DNA of 64,000 nt from Puccinia triticina. Taxonomy: Eukaryota; Basidiomycota; Pucciniomycetes; Pucciniales; Pucciniaceae. How positions within the stretch are numbered: position 1 is the first letter of the stretch; every line of letters begins with the position of its first letter. Shown here in pieces: positions 10,184 to 22,756 of this stretch. The stretch covers positions 1,984,001 through 2,048,000 of the forward strand of contig NC_070566.1 of the NCBI RefSeq assembly GCF_026914185.1, read 5' to 3'. A model generated the notes under the pieces. It did not search any database. It saw only the letters and a program-made list of their open reading frames with translations, and was not told the origin of the DNA. A program made the translations under genes and the position numbers.

Positions 10184-13172
10184 TTGTTATCTGATACCAT
10201 GTGCCTGCACACATTTGGATAATGTAACTGCAACAGAGGGGGCTTTCCCGCTCAATACAGTGAAAACTAACACAGATAACTTGCTAACCGGCGTTATCTG
10301 GCGTAATAATGCTGGAAAATGAGTAAAAAACCTGCAATCCTTGGATGTTATTGCCCTAAGATTGCGGGGAATAATGTAACAACTGTATGAAAACACTGTC
10401 CGCAATGATGCAAGCGCAGGCAAGCGCACGTGGCTGCACAAACCTCTCTTGCACCTCCTGTTTGGGAACCCTTGCCAGCTTCATCGGGGATCAACCAGCC
10501 CACCGGGGCACCTCCGCATGGAATGTCAGATTATCTTGATTTTTAGGGAATTGGTCTGATGTATTTTGCTGTGTAATTACATAGAAATATAATTGCAATT
10601 GGTGGTTCCTTTTACATAAGGAAGCAAGATTAAAATTATAAAATGACAGGATTTTTTAGATATTTAGGTTGATGCTGTAGGAGCAGGCTTGTGTTGTGTC
10701 AATGGTTTCATCATAACCTGTTAGCTTTTGTGGAAACAATTAATCTGGTTGAAACATGTGTGAGTCTTGAATTTCACAGACTTGAGATATCTGGCTTTGC
10801 GTCCCATACACTCATCATCAACCAAAAAAAGAGACGGTTCATGCATCTCATAGGAAGCTCTTGATCACCATGCTGGAGGACTCAATCAAAGACCAATTAA
10901 CAGACAAGGCAATCAATTTTTTCCTACCTGACAATGAAGAAGACAAGTCTGGCTCTGACAACAATACCAACCTTGTCCCCCGCTACAGGAGACTTGTTCT
11001 TGGCTTGGCTGGCAGTGCTGATTTGGGTTTTTGGCTGAGTATTTTTCCTCTTGGGTGGCATGGCGGGTGGTGGATGAGCTTAGTTGAAGTTTATTGGACA
11101 AGTGAAAAGATAACTTTGAGAGATGTGAGGGTTGAAACCACAACCTACTGTACTGAAGGAATCAAACCCCCAAACTGAAGCTTCATGAGTAATTCTCTAA
11201 CAATTGATCAGCTAAGTGCACATTGTTGATGATGAATGATGATGGATATGGAGTTATGACACACAAGGTGATGACCAGAGGTATTATAAAATGGAATTTT
11301 GGTACACTGCAATTGTGGCAGACAATCTACTCCCAATAAAGTTGTGTGAGATGTTGCAGATGTGGCAAAGGCGGTGTGGTAGACAGAAAAGTGTAAAATC
11401 AAAAGTTTTTTCTATACTACATATTTACTCACAATACACTTCAAGATACCACCAAATAGACCTCAGAAATGTATTCTACGGCCAATTTTACCCCTAGTCA
11501 TCACTGGAAGCGTCACTGGAACCCCGCTGGATTGGAAGTTACACCCTCTTGGACCCTCATGGACACGGCCAGCCCCAGTCATCAACCTGTCACAAACCTC
11601 AAGTCACCTTCCCCAGGTATAAACATACTCAGCCCCAGCCAAACACATACTCTTTTCTATCCCTCTTATCTCCACTGCATATGCAGGGGACCAACCCCAT
11701 TTCCTCTTCATTTGACATGTCCCCACCTCATTTATGCACCTCTTGCAGCTGCATGCAGTCTTCTGACCCCATTTCTGCACCCCTTGCATGAAGTACCCCT
11801 GTATTTGACATTTCCCCGCTTTGTTTATGCGCTCCTTGCATTAGTATGATATCCTCTTTCTTTTCTCACCCCACTTTTTGCCTATATTTAGTATATTCTG
11901 ACACCACTTGTATGCAGCCCACCAGCTAAAATCCCTCATCCAGGGTCCCCCTTGTAGCTAAAATCCCTCACATTTGTCTATATAAGGAGCTCTCTCCCCC
12001 CCAGTTGTTTTTCCCTCAGTTCAGTACCCACCAGTTATAACTTATACAGATATCACCCTCTCAGTCCAGACACTCTTCTCAACTTCTTATATCACCCTCT
12101 TGAGGACCTGCGTTCAACCCCCACCGGAAACATCAAGTCAACTTTCACCCTTTCCATCATCATAAACCCTCTCAACTCTCCCACACCTGTAATTGAACAA
12201 CTTCATCTGGAACTAGACCAGACCTATCACTTGATTAAAACTTGCCAAGCTTAGCTTGGTGGGTCTTGTTATCTGATAGTATAGAAGGGCAGAGTTTGCA
12301 CCTCCATCATTCCCTTCTCCATTCAGCAAAAGGGTTTTACAGCCACTTTTGAGTCTTACAGCGGGTGAGTTGGATGTTTGTTGGGTGCCAAAAAAACAGG
12401 CTAGGGGAGAAGAGCCGGGGACCAGGGTTTGAGAAAAAAATTCGATTGCTCTTTTGTTTGGTTAAATTTTTCCTGATTTCCTGCGGTCCTGGAGGTCCTG
12501 GAAGGTCATGGGTAGAAGGAGAACAGGTTCACAGGAAGCATTCCAGGTTGCTTATTTTTCCTGGAAATGCAATCTGGAACGCTTCTTGGATCAATATTGA
12601 AACCCCTTAATGGAAAGGTTGAGAGCCACAAGCGGCAATGGGTTGAGACAAGAGATTGAGAGCAGCCAACAAGAAAGGAAACATGGCCCAATTACCTTGG
12701 GAAGTAGAAGTCAGGACTCAATGTGCTAAAAAATGGAACACTTTATCCTCAGCCCAAAAAGGGACGGGACAGCGGGCAGGGGCACTGTTTTGAACGCAGC
12801 AAAGCAGCCGCCAAAACCACTGCGCTGTCTGTAGCATAGTGGTTACACTGTTGTTTCATTTAGTGGCGCTCCTTTGCTTGAAAAGCTCCTGTTCTGCACC
12901 GCAGTCAAGGATTTTCTACACATGTCACGCGTAGGTGCTAAAATAACCTTTTTCCACCAAGAACAAGACTCTGATCTATACAAAATGGATAATAGATCAG
13001 TATAGTGAAACAAGAAATTGGGATTGTAAAATGTGAAACACCTGGGGAGAAGAATACAAACTGGAACCGGAAAGCTATGCCTTGAGGTCTGAACAGTGGA
13101 TATGAACTACCCAATTTAATGTTTATGCTAACCACAGATGGAGATATCTGAGGGATCCATTAGTGCTTCATT
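10184..13172. other. Repeat-rich geneless stretch with LTR-like segment
   Basis: No gene is supported. The part from about 11450 to 12350 has the look of an LTR or retrotransposon leader: pyrimidine-rich direct repeats of CCCCATTT/CTTGCAT type near 11690-11850, TATATAAGG at 11979-11987, then a C/T-rich leader. No partner copy was found in the window. Frames at 10861-11178 and 12365-12610 look non-coding. Confidence 0.35.
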
Positions 13173-13982
13173 TTTAAAAAGGGTCTTGATTAATTGGCTA
13201 CCCTAAATTTGATTTCCAACTACCAAACGCGGTTTACACTGAGAGGACCGCTACCCAATGTGGGGCCCGGGTAATGCAGACCAAAAATTGACCTGGGTGC
13301 ATTTTGGTAGTCAGAAGTCAAAAATGGAAATACCAAAAGGTAGTTGGATTTATAATTTTTACAAGAATGGCAAAATCAAAAAAATGTAAATCCTTACTGC
13401 AGGGCCCAAGCCCCGCCAAAATTTTACAGAGGGAATAATCCCCTCTCAAGAGCACATGGGGAGCTGAATGGCATTACAACACCCCATTCATGGGGTGTGC
13501 TACTGTGCACCCATTTTGACCGGTGTCCTACTAAGGAACACCACCAAAACCATAGCCACAGTGCCTCAAAGGGTCCCAAATTTATACAGTGCACAGATTA
13601 AGCTCTGAAAGCAATATGATGAGATGCATGGCATTGGTACACCTCAGGAATGGGGTGTGCCACTATGCACCCATTTTGGCCGGTGTCCTACTAAGGAACA
13701 CCACTGAAACCATAGCCACAGTGCCCCAAAGGACCCCAAGATTTTACAGTGCACACATTACACTATGAAAAAAATCATGATGAGCTGCATGGCATTAGCA
13801 CACCCCAGGAATGGATTTGGTTAAGGTTTTGGTGGTGTTCCTTAGTAGGACACCCACCAAAATGGGTGCACAGTAGCATGTGAGAATGTGGACTTAGACC
13901 CACAGAAATCTTCAAGGAAGCTCACACAGTTCTAGCAACGGTGCAATAAGTACAATACATGTAATTGTATTTCACTGTCACC

Positions 13983-16232
13983 AGGTGGGAAAGTGTGGCA
14001 CTCTCTAGAGATTGCCAGACCGTAATTTTGTCAGCCTCTGGGTCGGATGTCAGTTGAATGTTGGTGGTGCTCCCAGGAGCAAGTAATGGCTATGCTGATG
14101 CTGAACTCATTACAAACTGCAGGCTGGATGTGATGTTGAATGGATCATACTCCCAGTCTAATCTCATGTGGGGATTGGGGCAAAGTTTTGGCTGTCCACC
14201 TGCATCACATGGTGTGTTTTTCTGTTTAACTGATAATTCCTCCCAAGCCTATCCAGAATTTACTTCACAGTTTCTCTCCATTGTACATCCTTTACAAGGT
14301 AGGAGTGTCAAATTTATTTCATTGTGTGAGCAACTACTTGGAAGTGAAACCCAGGGTTTTCCACCCTCACTTTGGAGTATCATGCCATTCAGAATTCACT
14401 ACTTCACTGAATGCATGTTTCTGGTAAAATTTGTTTTGGCTTGTAAAGCCTGCGCATACTGAGGACTCCACAAAGGTTTCACATTACATTTTACTCATTT
14501 GTCATCCACTGCGTACTTAGGCAGATTTGTCCCCTCCTCAATCTAGCTTGGCAGAGAATTTAATCTCTCTGCCAACACTAGGTCAGCCTTGTTTCCAATT
14601 ATGTTTTCTTCCCTTTCTTCATAGTTTTAAGAAATATTATCACAGGAGTTCCGGGCATTGGAGGGAGTTACAAATCACCTTAATGACTGGTACAGGCCCA
14701 GCTTGTCATTGAAGGGAGTTAAATACCTGCTCAATGTCCCGCTTTGCCAGTCACCAGGAGGAGTTGTAACTCCCCTAAATGACCGGCACTGTCTGGCCAT
14801 CAATGGAAGTCAAATCTGTTTGATGACCAGCGTTACCAGTTGTCAGAAGGAGTGACAACTCCCCTTGATAACCGGTACTGGTGGTCATTGAAGGGAGTGA
14901 CAACTCCTCACAATGACCAGTCAGTACAGGTCATCAAGGGTAGTAACTTGCCTCAATGACTGGTAAAGCTGCTCACCAAGTGGAGTTGTAACTCCCTTCA
15001 ATGACCAGCTATACCATTCACTGAGGGGAGTTGCAACTTCCCCTGATGACCGGTACTGACTGGTCATTGAAGGGAGTTACAACTCCTGCCAATGAACAGT
15101 AAAGCTGGGTCATCAATGCGGAGTTGTAACTCCCTTCAATGACCACCTGTACTGATCATCAAGGGGAGCTGTAACTACCCTCAATGTCCAGTCAATCCTG
15201 GTCATTGGGGGGATTCACAACTCCTGCCAACAACTGGTACAGCTGGGTCATGGAGAGGAGTTGCAACTCTCCTCGATGACCGGTACAGGTGGTCATTGAA
15301 GGGAGTTACAACTCCACATCAATGACCCAGCTGTACTGGTCATTGAGGGGATGGAACTCTCCTCAATGAATGGTACAGGTGGTCATCAAGAAGAGATACA
15401 ACTCCCCTCAATGACCTGTACTTTACAGGGGACTGTCCACCCTGACGTTTGGCCAAACATCAGGGTAGACATGTCACACAAGTGACAGTCCATCACCACC
15501 TAGGTGATGTAATTCTCTTCAATGACCGCTACAGCTGGCCATCAAGAGGAGAAATAACTCCCCTCATTGAACTGTACTTTTCAGGGGAGTTTCCACCCTG
15601 ATGTTTGGCCAAAAATCATGGTGGAAATGTCACACAAGTGACAGTCTATCTGTATACCAGCCCAACAATAGGAAATCCTTCTTTGCGGGCTGGCATACAT
15701 ATACCAGCTTGCCAAGAGGGATCACTCTCAGCAGGCTGGTATACATATAAAAGCCCACCAAGGGGGATCTGAGATTTCATGACATGGATTTTATTGAATC
15801 TTGGGCTTTATGAGGTTCAATTAAACCTCCATGAAATTAAAAACTATGCACTGGAACAGGCAGGATTTACAACTTGGGCTCCTGCTGCACTTATCTGGCT
15901 AAAATTTGGGATCTGCTGTGATATGATTCTCTAGGAGAATGATGGTTGTCTCATCCACAAGCTGTTACAGTAACCCATGATATGAGCCCAGAGCCAACTG
16001 AGCTATCAAATATGATTCAAGTTGAGCTGCACGCAAGTCATAAATTGGTCAAGGTGAAATTCCGCCCCACTCACCGTATTAAGCTAGAGATGAGATCAGC
16101 TTTAGTTAGACACAACATCAACATTGGCTGAAGCTTGAATTGCACACTCTACACAGTTGACATCTAGCAGGGTTCCAGAAAGAAATTACGGTCTGGCACT
16201 CTTGAGAGAGTGCCACACTTTCCCCCCTGGTG
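13983..16232. repeat. Inner inverted repeat pair nested in the 3.9-kb transposon
   Basis: GGGAAAGTGTGGCACTCTCT...CCAGACCGTAATTT at about 13987-14028 recurs inverted at about 16182-16227. The repeats face each other over 2.2 kb that include the satellite array, so a second TIR element may be nested here. The boundaries and target duplication are not clear. Confidence 0.45.
14650..15560. repeat. Hairpin satellite array (centre GTTACAACTC)
   Basis: About 15 degenerate tandem units of about 55-65 bp alternate GTCATTGAAGGGAGTT and AACTCCCCTCAATGAC arms, so each unit can fold as a hairpin. Spacers read CGGTACTG or CAGCTGT. The array is followed by a duplicated block (about 15417-15505 and 15575-15650) containing CCACCCTGATGTTTGGCC and CACACAAGTGACAGTC. 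The same arms recur in the array at 48990-49815. Confidence 0.75.
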
Positions 16233-17262
16233 TGTATTGTACTGGAAAAATATCAAAATAAATGTATCTGTATTGTAATTTTTTCCAAAAACTGTACATA
16301 TGTATCATTGGAATGGTTTGGTGAAACCAATACAAAACATATTTATTGTAATTGAATGTATCTGCATAAAAATACAATACAATGTATAGCCTATATGATA
16401 CATGTATCATAATTGTTGCAGCGTTGGTTCTAGCCAACCGCAGACCTGCAGCTGCCAGCAACCCTTGAGGAAGCTTGCATGGCTAGAAATTGTGTTGAGG
16501 TTATGGGTCTGGACTGCTAGAGGGGGCTTACCTCTTTGTGCAGCTGAGTCTGGTTCTAGCCGCGCAAGCTTCCTCAAGGGTTGCTGCGGGTCTGGGGTTG
16601 GCTGGAACCGCGTGAGCTTCCTTGAAGGTTGCCACGGGTCTGAGTACATATTCTCACATAGAACACCCCATTCCTGTTATGTACTAATGCCATGCAGCTC
16701 ATCATGTTGTTTTCAGAGCTTAATTTGTGCACTGTAAAAGTTTGGGACTCTTTGGGGCACCATGGCTTTCCTTAGTAGGACACCGGCCAAAATGGGTGCA
16801 CAGTAGCACACCCCATTCCTCAGGTGTACTAATGCCATGCAGCTAACTATATTGATTTCAGGGCTTTTTCTGTGCACTGTAAAATTTTGGGACCCTTTGG
16901 GGCACTGTGGCTATGTTTTTGGTGGTGTTCCTTAGTAGGACACCGGCCAAAATGGGTGCACAGTAGCAACTACCAAAATACGCCCGGGTCAATTTTTGGT
17001 CCGCGCGACCTGGGCCCAACATCGGGCAGCGATCCTTCCGACGTAAACCGCGTTTGGTAGTCGGAAATCGAAGTTAGGGTCGTCAACTAATCAAGACCCT
17101 TTAAAAATTTATGTTGAAAATTGCAAAAATAATTCAAGAACAGGACTTGGGTAAATAATTACATCCTAAATTGTAGCATGTAGGAAAACTTCAATAGTAA
17201 ATCCCAAGGCTTCGTAGCAATAGCGTGTACACAAGATAAACAAACGTAACAGTATCAGTTGG

Positions 17263-19262
17263 CTAGTTGGTATCATCTTTAGGTCTTCGGCGACCGTCCC
17301 AGACCAAATCTATAATTTCACCCTCTGTATTTATGTGGGTCAAGACGGCCACCCGATCTTCAGTTCCCTTGACGACTCTGATTGACTTCAGATAATAGGT
17401 TCGACGCTGACGAGTTTCCAAGAGTTTGGGCCGGGTTTTCATGACAAGTGGCTCGGCTGCAAAGGTGTGCTCAACTTCGTCCAAGTAAGACTGCTTCAAT
17501 ACCGAATCTGCAAAAATCGTGACCGAGTATCCTAATGCCACAACTACTGCTCCGGATTTCGCTACTAGATCGGGATCAGTATGATTATTGAATCCCCAGA
17601 CATATCTTCTTGTCCAGTTGTCAGCACCAACGACTCGCGCGGCTTTCCCTAACAGAGCAACTAGAGCGAGTGGGTCCTTGAGTGTGTGGGGATGGATTTT
17701 GGGTTGGAGCTGGAACCATGAGTCCCAATGATGGATAGTGGTGAAGCGTAACCCAGCCTAGATAGATAGAAAGAAAGTAAGAGGAAGTACGCATAATGAT
17801 CGATGAACAGAAAACGATGACAAGCCTGGAAAATGCCGTGACCTTCGTCGCGAATGTCAAGTTGATGCAGAGTAGGTTCAGCTTTGAAAGTTGCATTAGA
17901 CGTGAGCTTGATGGCACATTTTGTAACCATAGCATCGCCTGATAACGTTCGGGTGAGTATATTGAAATTATCTTTTCAGCACCTCCAGAGAAAAATGTTT
18001 AGAAGAAGTGGGGAACAGACCTCCGAATTCATGGCCGAATTCTTCAAAACAACTCTCGAATGCTCCGGGCGCGTTCATCTTCTGGATTAGACCTCGCGAA
18101 AGGAAGATGCCAGCGCCGCCGAAAGCTATCCTGCCGAAGTGACTATTGGCTTTCCGAGATTCACTCGAGGCACCGATCAGATGTGGTTCGAGTGGGTTGT
18201 AACGCGATAAGACTCGATTCAGGGAGTCGAGTGATAGAAAGAACGTGTCATCGTCCCTGTTATTTCCAGCCAATACAACAGGTCAGACTTTGAATGTTCA
18301 TGTTTAGTAAATGTGAAAAATTGCACTGACGCAAGTGTAAACCAGTCAGTGCGATGATGGCCTTCGGACTCTCTCTTGACGGCCTCAAGCCACATGTGTT
18401 TCACTAATTTCATGTATCTCCTTTCGTAGCGCTTCGCAGGGACTGATTTGATCCTCAATGGGAAACCAAGAGCTTTGCCAATCATCTCCATCTCCCAGTT
18501 CGTGTCGTAGTTGTTTTCATTGGGCGATATGAGGACCATGACGGTTTGAATCTCGACAGTCTTTGTACTGTTGAGCCAATCATACCAGCGCGGAAGGTAC
18601 TTGAGGGTACGAGATTGAGAGGTAGCGAACCCAAACATTATCCCCAACTTTTCGGTAGCGATAGGCCGGCAGCCTCGTCGGAGGCCACCAAGTGACGGAA
18701 TGAAAGATTTTACAGGGCCGAATTCCGGAGGATCACTGTCGATGGCTCGCACCTTGTACACCGGACAACGTTCTTCCGCTTCCAAGTTGCTTCTGAATCT
18801 ACGTGGCCAGCTGGCCGGGATGTTTTTGTCCCTCGGGCCCCAACCCATAAATCCAATGCCACTCAACTGAGGCTCACTGGGGTCACGAATCTCATCGTGG
18901 ATACTGCTTTGAGGCTTATCAGGCATGAAGGTTGTCCGGTTTGCAGGATCCTCGGCTTCATAGTCCGTATACGAGGGTATCAGTATGAACGTAGGTCGAC
19001 GTGTTATCGTGAGGCCATGCTGGTGCGAAATTGTGGGAGGGCAGAAGTCTTGGTCATTCAATGGTTTCAGTATCTGCTCTGGTGGCGGTCGGCAGTTTTC
19101 TTCGGTGTAAGGGTACAAAGACTTCCTATCTGGAAATCCGAAAGCCGATCGGTAGCTGAGTAAAAAACTTGAGTGGGATGGGCCCGTTGATCGCAGAACG
19201 ACAAACAATACTGTCACGAGCAACGCGAAACCGATTAAAATTCGTTGACGTGTTGACCACAT
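17263..19262 (-). CDS. Glycosyltransferase family 31-like type II membrane protein
   Basis: Four exons on the minus strand (18331-19262, 18021-18256, 17826-17938, 17263-17757) give about 591 residues. The ATG at 19262 starts a short cytosolic Arg-containing stretch and then a signal anchor (ILIGFALLVTVLFVVL, residues about 8-24), so it is predicted as a Golgi/ER type II enzyme. The first splice join creates DWFTLADDDTFF, the DDD metal-binding motif of the GT31/fringe fold, at about residues 304-315. FGGAGIFLSRGL and the EGHGIFQ segment follow as in fungal GT31/DUF604 proteins. Substrate is unknown; transfer of a hexose to glycoprotein or glycolipid is inferred from the fold. The third intron appears to start with GC rather than GT (CAG/GCTTGT). 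A putative TATA was not located. Confidence 0.8.
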
Positions 19263-20097
19263 CTTGGTGTTCTTGTCCTGGTGGGCCTCCACAGATATCC
19301 GTCAAACTCGAGTTAGTATGTAAATATTTATTATTGAAGCAGAAGCTCACAGGTCCAGGGCGGGCGGAGAGCTAACAGGGGAGTCTTGAAAGGTTTGGCG
19401 AATACCACAAGTGTTCTTTTACCTGGGGCAAGGGCAGATTCTAGCTTGCGAATATGAGAATCAGAACACGCTGCGGAGCTCGGGACAGGTGATGATTTAA
19501 ATAGATGATGTATTGAATGCCCCAGGTAATTTATGAATCCATGTGAGAGGCCGCTTTTTCAAATCTGACAACATATTTATCGACTCTCGAGGGAATTTCA
19601 AACTTGAGCTGAACTTCATCCGACTGAAGATCTGGCGGCTGGTTCACAGAACTTGAGAAGGCGTGGATGCGGAGCCTTAAAGACAGTCATGGACTGATAC
19701 AGTGACCAGTCCATATCCGCGTGAGATTGGCCTTTGATCATCGTGACTAATTATCGGGATCACAAGACGTCCTTACATACATGTATGTATCTAGGTTTTC
19801 CCTTGAGTCAAAGCTCGATCCGGTTCATTGAAGCGTCGCCTGCATGCAGATCTGAGGTTCGGTTCGGTTTGAACGCCGGCCGGGACCGGCGTCGGGCCAG
19901 GGGCAGTTTTGCAGGTTGAAAATTGTTAGGAGTTGAGGGTGCCACGATTACAAACTTGGCAAATCTAACCTAAATCTACATTATCTAAACCATAATCATC
20001 TTGTAGTTTAGAGTTCGCCACGTGTCTACTAGTCACTACGTATGCGCAGCAGTTGTATGTAGTCAGTCAGGCCGCGCGGTACCGGTTCAACTCTTTT
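19263..20097. other. Upstream region of the GT31-like gene
   Basis: This holds the 5' flank and intergenic DNA. TGATTTAAATAGATGATG near 19493 is AT-rich and could be promoter DNA. Near 19860-19910 there is a G/C-rich palindromic patch (GCCGGCCGGGACCGGCG). No gene was found. Confidence 0.35.
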
Positions 20098-20240
20098 CCT
20101 CACCGAGTTGGACCGATACCGAGCGGACCTGAGCTAATCAGTGACGTGGATCTTTTCGTCAGGTTAGTAATCAATCCTCACCGAGTTGGACCGATACCGA
20201 GCGGACCTGAGCTAATCAGTGACGTGGATCTTTTTGTCAG
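20098..20240. repeat. Two-copy 78-bp tandem duplication
   Basis: CCTCACCGAGTTGGACCG starts at 20098 and again at 20176, and the copies are nearly identical for about 68 bases. The near identity suggests a recent duplication. No function is evident. Confidence 0.7.
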
Positions 20241-20308
20241 ACCACATTGTGCCCCAGCTTCTAATAAAAATCACCTATGGTGCCTGTTTATTTACGAGCT
20301 TGATTTGA

Positions 20309-21180
20309 AGGAGTTCCGGTGCAATCTGGGACCCCGTAGATGTCAGCTCAGACTTGAAAAGTCTAGATTTTTGGGAAATCTAAGACAGGGTCTTCCTGTC
20401 GAGATCTGCAGGTCTCCCAGAAGCAAGCTAGATTTCCCTGTGAAAATCTAGACTTTTTGGGTCAAAACCAACATCTGTGGGGGTCCCACATTGCACGGGT
20501 AGTAGGATTTCCCTTGAACTTTGAGTAAATATGGAATTTCAGATTTTGCAGGGTCTGAAATCTAGAACTCAGATCACTTTGGGGACCTAGATTGGAGGAC
20601 TTCCTGTTGATCTGGAAAGTCAGATCTGAGCCACCAGATACTAAATTTCGCAGGGAAATCTGGGTCCCCGAAGATCCCCGAAGTGATCCAGAGTTCCAGA
20701 TTCCAGATTTCCCTGCGAAATCTGAAATTCCAGATCTGTTCAAAAGTGACGGGAAGTCCTCCATTGGAGGACTTCCTGTCAATTTGGGAACCCAGATTTT
20801 TCCAGATTTTGCGGGGAAATCTGGGCTTGATCTTCCCACATCCTAGATCTGCCTAGATTTCCCTGCAAAATCTGGGAAAATCTGGGTTTCCAGATCGGCT
20901 GGAGGACTTCCTGTCAATCTGGGAACCCAGATTTTTCTAGATTTTGCGGGGAAATCTGGGCTCAATCTTCCCAAATCCTAGATCTGCCTAGATTTCCCTG
21001 CAAAATCTGGGAAAATCTGGGTTTCCAGATCAGCGGGAAGTCCTCCATTGATCCGTGCAATCTGGGACCCACAGATGTTGGTTTAGACCCAAAAAGTCTA
21101 GATTTTCACAGGGAAATCTAGCTTTTTGGGCTCTAGATCATCTCTGGAAGGCCTGCAAATCTTGGTGGGAAGTCACCCAC
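20309..21180. mobile_element. Composite palindrome of stacked MITEs
   Basis: An outer arm with TGCAATCTGGGACC and GTCTAGATTTT motifs occurs at about 20319-20500, partly folded on itself, and again at about 21053-21140. Between these arms lie TGGAGGACTTCC-family MITEs: one at 20593-20763 matching the 10013 copy, and a tandem pair at 20765-20899 and 20900-21047. The whole segment is a mosaic of inverted CAGATTTTGC/GCAAAATCTG blocks without coding capacity. Confidence 0.65.
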
Positions 21181-22756
21181 TGTACATCAAGTTGCAACAT
21201 GAATGACCAGCCTACACTCCCCTTCTGTTTGTATACCTGTGTAATTGAACAGGGTGGACCAGGCTTGATCTGTGGCAGTTCAATTTTTCACCCTTCTCTT
21301 ATGTACTATACATGGTTGTCATCTCTGCCTATTTTGTATGTAGTGCTTCCCCAGACAAGCTGTTACACATCCATTGCATGGCCCTTATGTACTCAGAGTG
21401 TGGCCAGGATTGTCCTACCTCTGGCAGGGCATGAGAAGCTGAAACAGTTTTTGTCAGCAGGTTGAAAATGATAGATGGTGTTTTGTGGATGTGTTTTTTG
21501 GAAGTAGGCAGAGAAAAAACAATGTTTCTATCACCACCTATCACCACCTTCCTAAGCCAGTTGTCATTTGATGTTGCTGGTTGATTAGAAAATGATTTAT
21601 TGGATCATAGACAATTTGCTCTGCATTTTGTGATGTGCAGCTTCTGCCTTGATCCACATTCTTTTCAAACAACATACTCCTGCAAGCTTCATTCAACTGA
21701 CCAATTCTTAATGGGGCTCAGATCAATTGATATATCTCTCTTCCCTGGGCAACTTAAAGTTCTTGAACTTTTGGTGTCTAATCAATTGTTTTTGGTGGAG
21801 AGTTTACAATTGTTGAAGGGGTCAGAGAGGTATAACTTCTGTCATGCTTACATAAGGACTTCCCAATTTTATTTAAAAGGTTGCAACATTGGCTTGATCA
21901 AAAGGTCAAATAAATGGAGTAGTTTAACCATGATACATCACTTATGAGAAATTATAATTGTGCTTTGATTAGAGAGTCACTGTTTGGACCCCTGGCTAGG
22001 TACCTGGCACCACCTGGCGGTGCTGGGTGCCTGTTTTATTGTGAAAAGTGGGGGGGGGGGTTACCCAGGTACCCTAAGCAGTACCCACCCATCAGACTCC
22101 CCCAGATAGGGCCAGGAGCACCACAAGCAACTCCTCAGCTGCTGCCACTGCTACTCAAGCAGATTGCTGCAGATACCAGACTCAACAGGACCCAGAAGGC
22201 TACCCTCAAGCAGTCCAAAGACACCCTCCATTGGCTCTGGTGGGCACAGATTATCTATGGCATCAACACTCTTGTCTCTGGTCTGCCCTCATTATATACA
22301 TATATTTTATTCAAGCTGCTGTTCCTCAGCCTACAATCTGCTTGTGTTAGAGTTGGTTTGTTGGGGTAAGAAGGCAGTCTGGAGCCTCTTGTCTGGATCT
22401 TCAAGCTATAAGATAGATTGCTAGATGGGGAAAGCTAAATGATCTTTCCCCGGCTCTCCCTTATGGTTTGGGATGCATGACATGTATGTACAACTGAGAG
22501 ACATGTCTGTGGGGAGCACTACGGCGCGCAAGCGCAGCTCATAACAGCTTGAGCTGAATGTTTATCCCGTGGACTGCAGATTCTCATCGAATGGACAAGC
22601 ACCCTGGTTGTGTCAGCCCTCCCCTAGTTGCATGGAGAGCCAACAAAGAAGCTGTGCATGCAGTGTTGAGTTGTCTGTTAGTCTGCTACCATGATGTATC
22701 ACCACAGTAATTGACCCATGAGCACTACCAACCAACCACCCAGCTGGCAGCCACAA
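21181..22756. other. Geneless stretch
   Basis: No gene, RNA or clear transposon end is visible. A G9 homopolymer lies near 22050. A frame at 21944-22424 has Pro/Gln-rich translation but no start context or conserved pattern; it reads like decayed retroelement DNA at best. Confidence 0.3.

Larger units (their letters stand above)
13181..17099. mobile_element. Non-autonomous 3.9-kb TIR transposon (MULE-like or similar, 8-bp TSD)
   Basis: The left end GGGTCTTGATTA at 13181 and its inverted copy ending at 17099 start 131-bp terminal inverted repeats (13181-13311 and 16969-17099, roughly 80-85% alike by eye). Both ends are flanked by the identical 8-mer TTTAAAAA (13173-13180 and 17100-17107). Inside the TIRs are subterminal units of about 160 bp containing GCACCCATTTTGGCCGGTG. 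Two are direct plus one inverted fragment on the left (about 13490-13880), and two are inverted on the right (about 16660-16965). The middle holds a hairpin satellite. No transposase frame was found, so the element is non-autonomous. Long TIRs with 8-bp duplications fit Mutator-like or KDZ-type elements; the superfamily is inference. Confidence 0.75.

Noticed and set aside
10861..11178. 105-codon open frame
   Set aside because: No start context, intron logic or protein-like composition; surrounded by repeats.
14650..15560. Tandem repeat considered as a CRISPR array
   Set aside because: Repeats are degenerate, palindromic over their whole length, lack unique equal-length spacers and lie in a eukaryotic transposon.
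16407..16737. Frames rich in Cys/Ser/Gly near the right subterminal repeats
   Set aside because: They overlap duplicated CCTTGAGGAAGCTTGC-type repeats and have no coding character.
18897..19375. Plus-strand frames opposite the GT31-like gene
   Set aside because: They are antisense shadows without splice or domain support.
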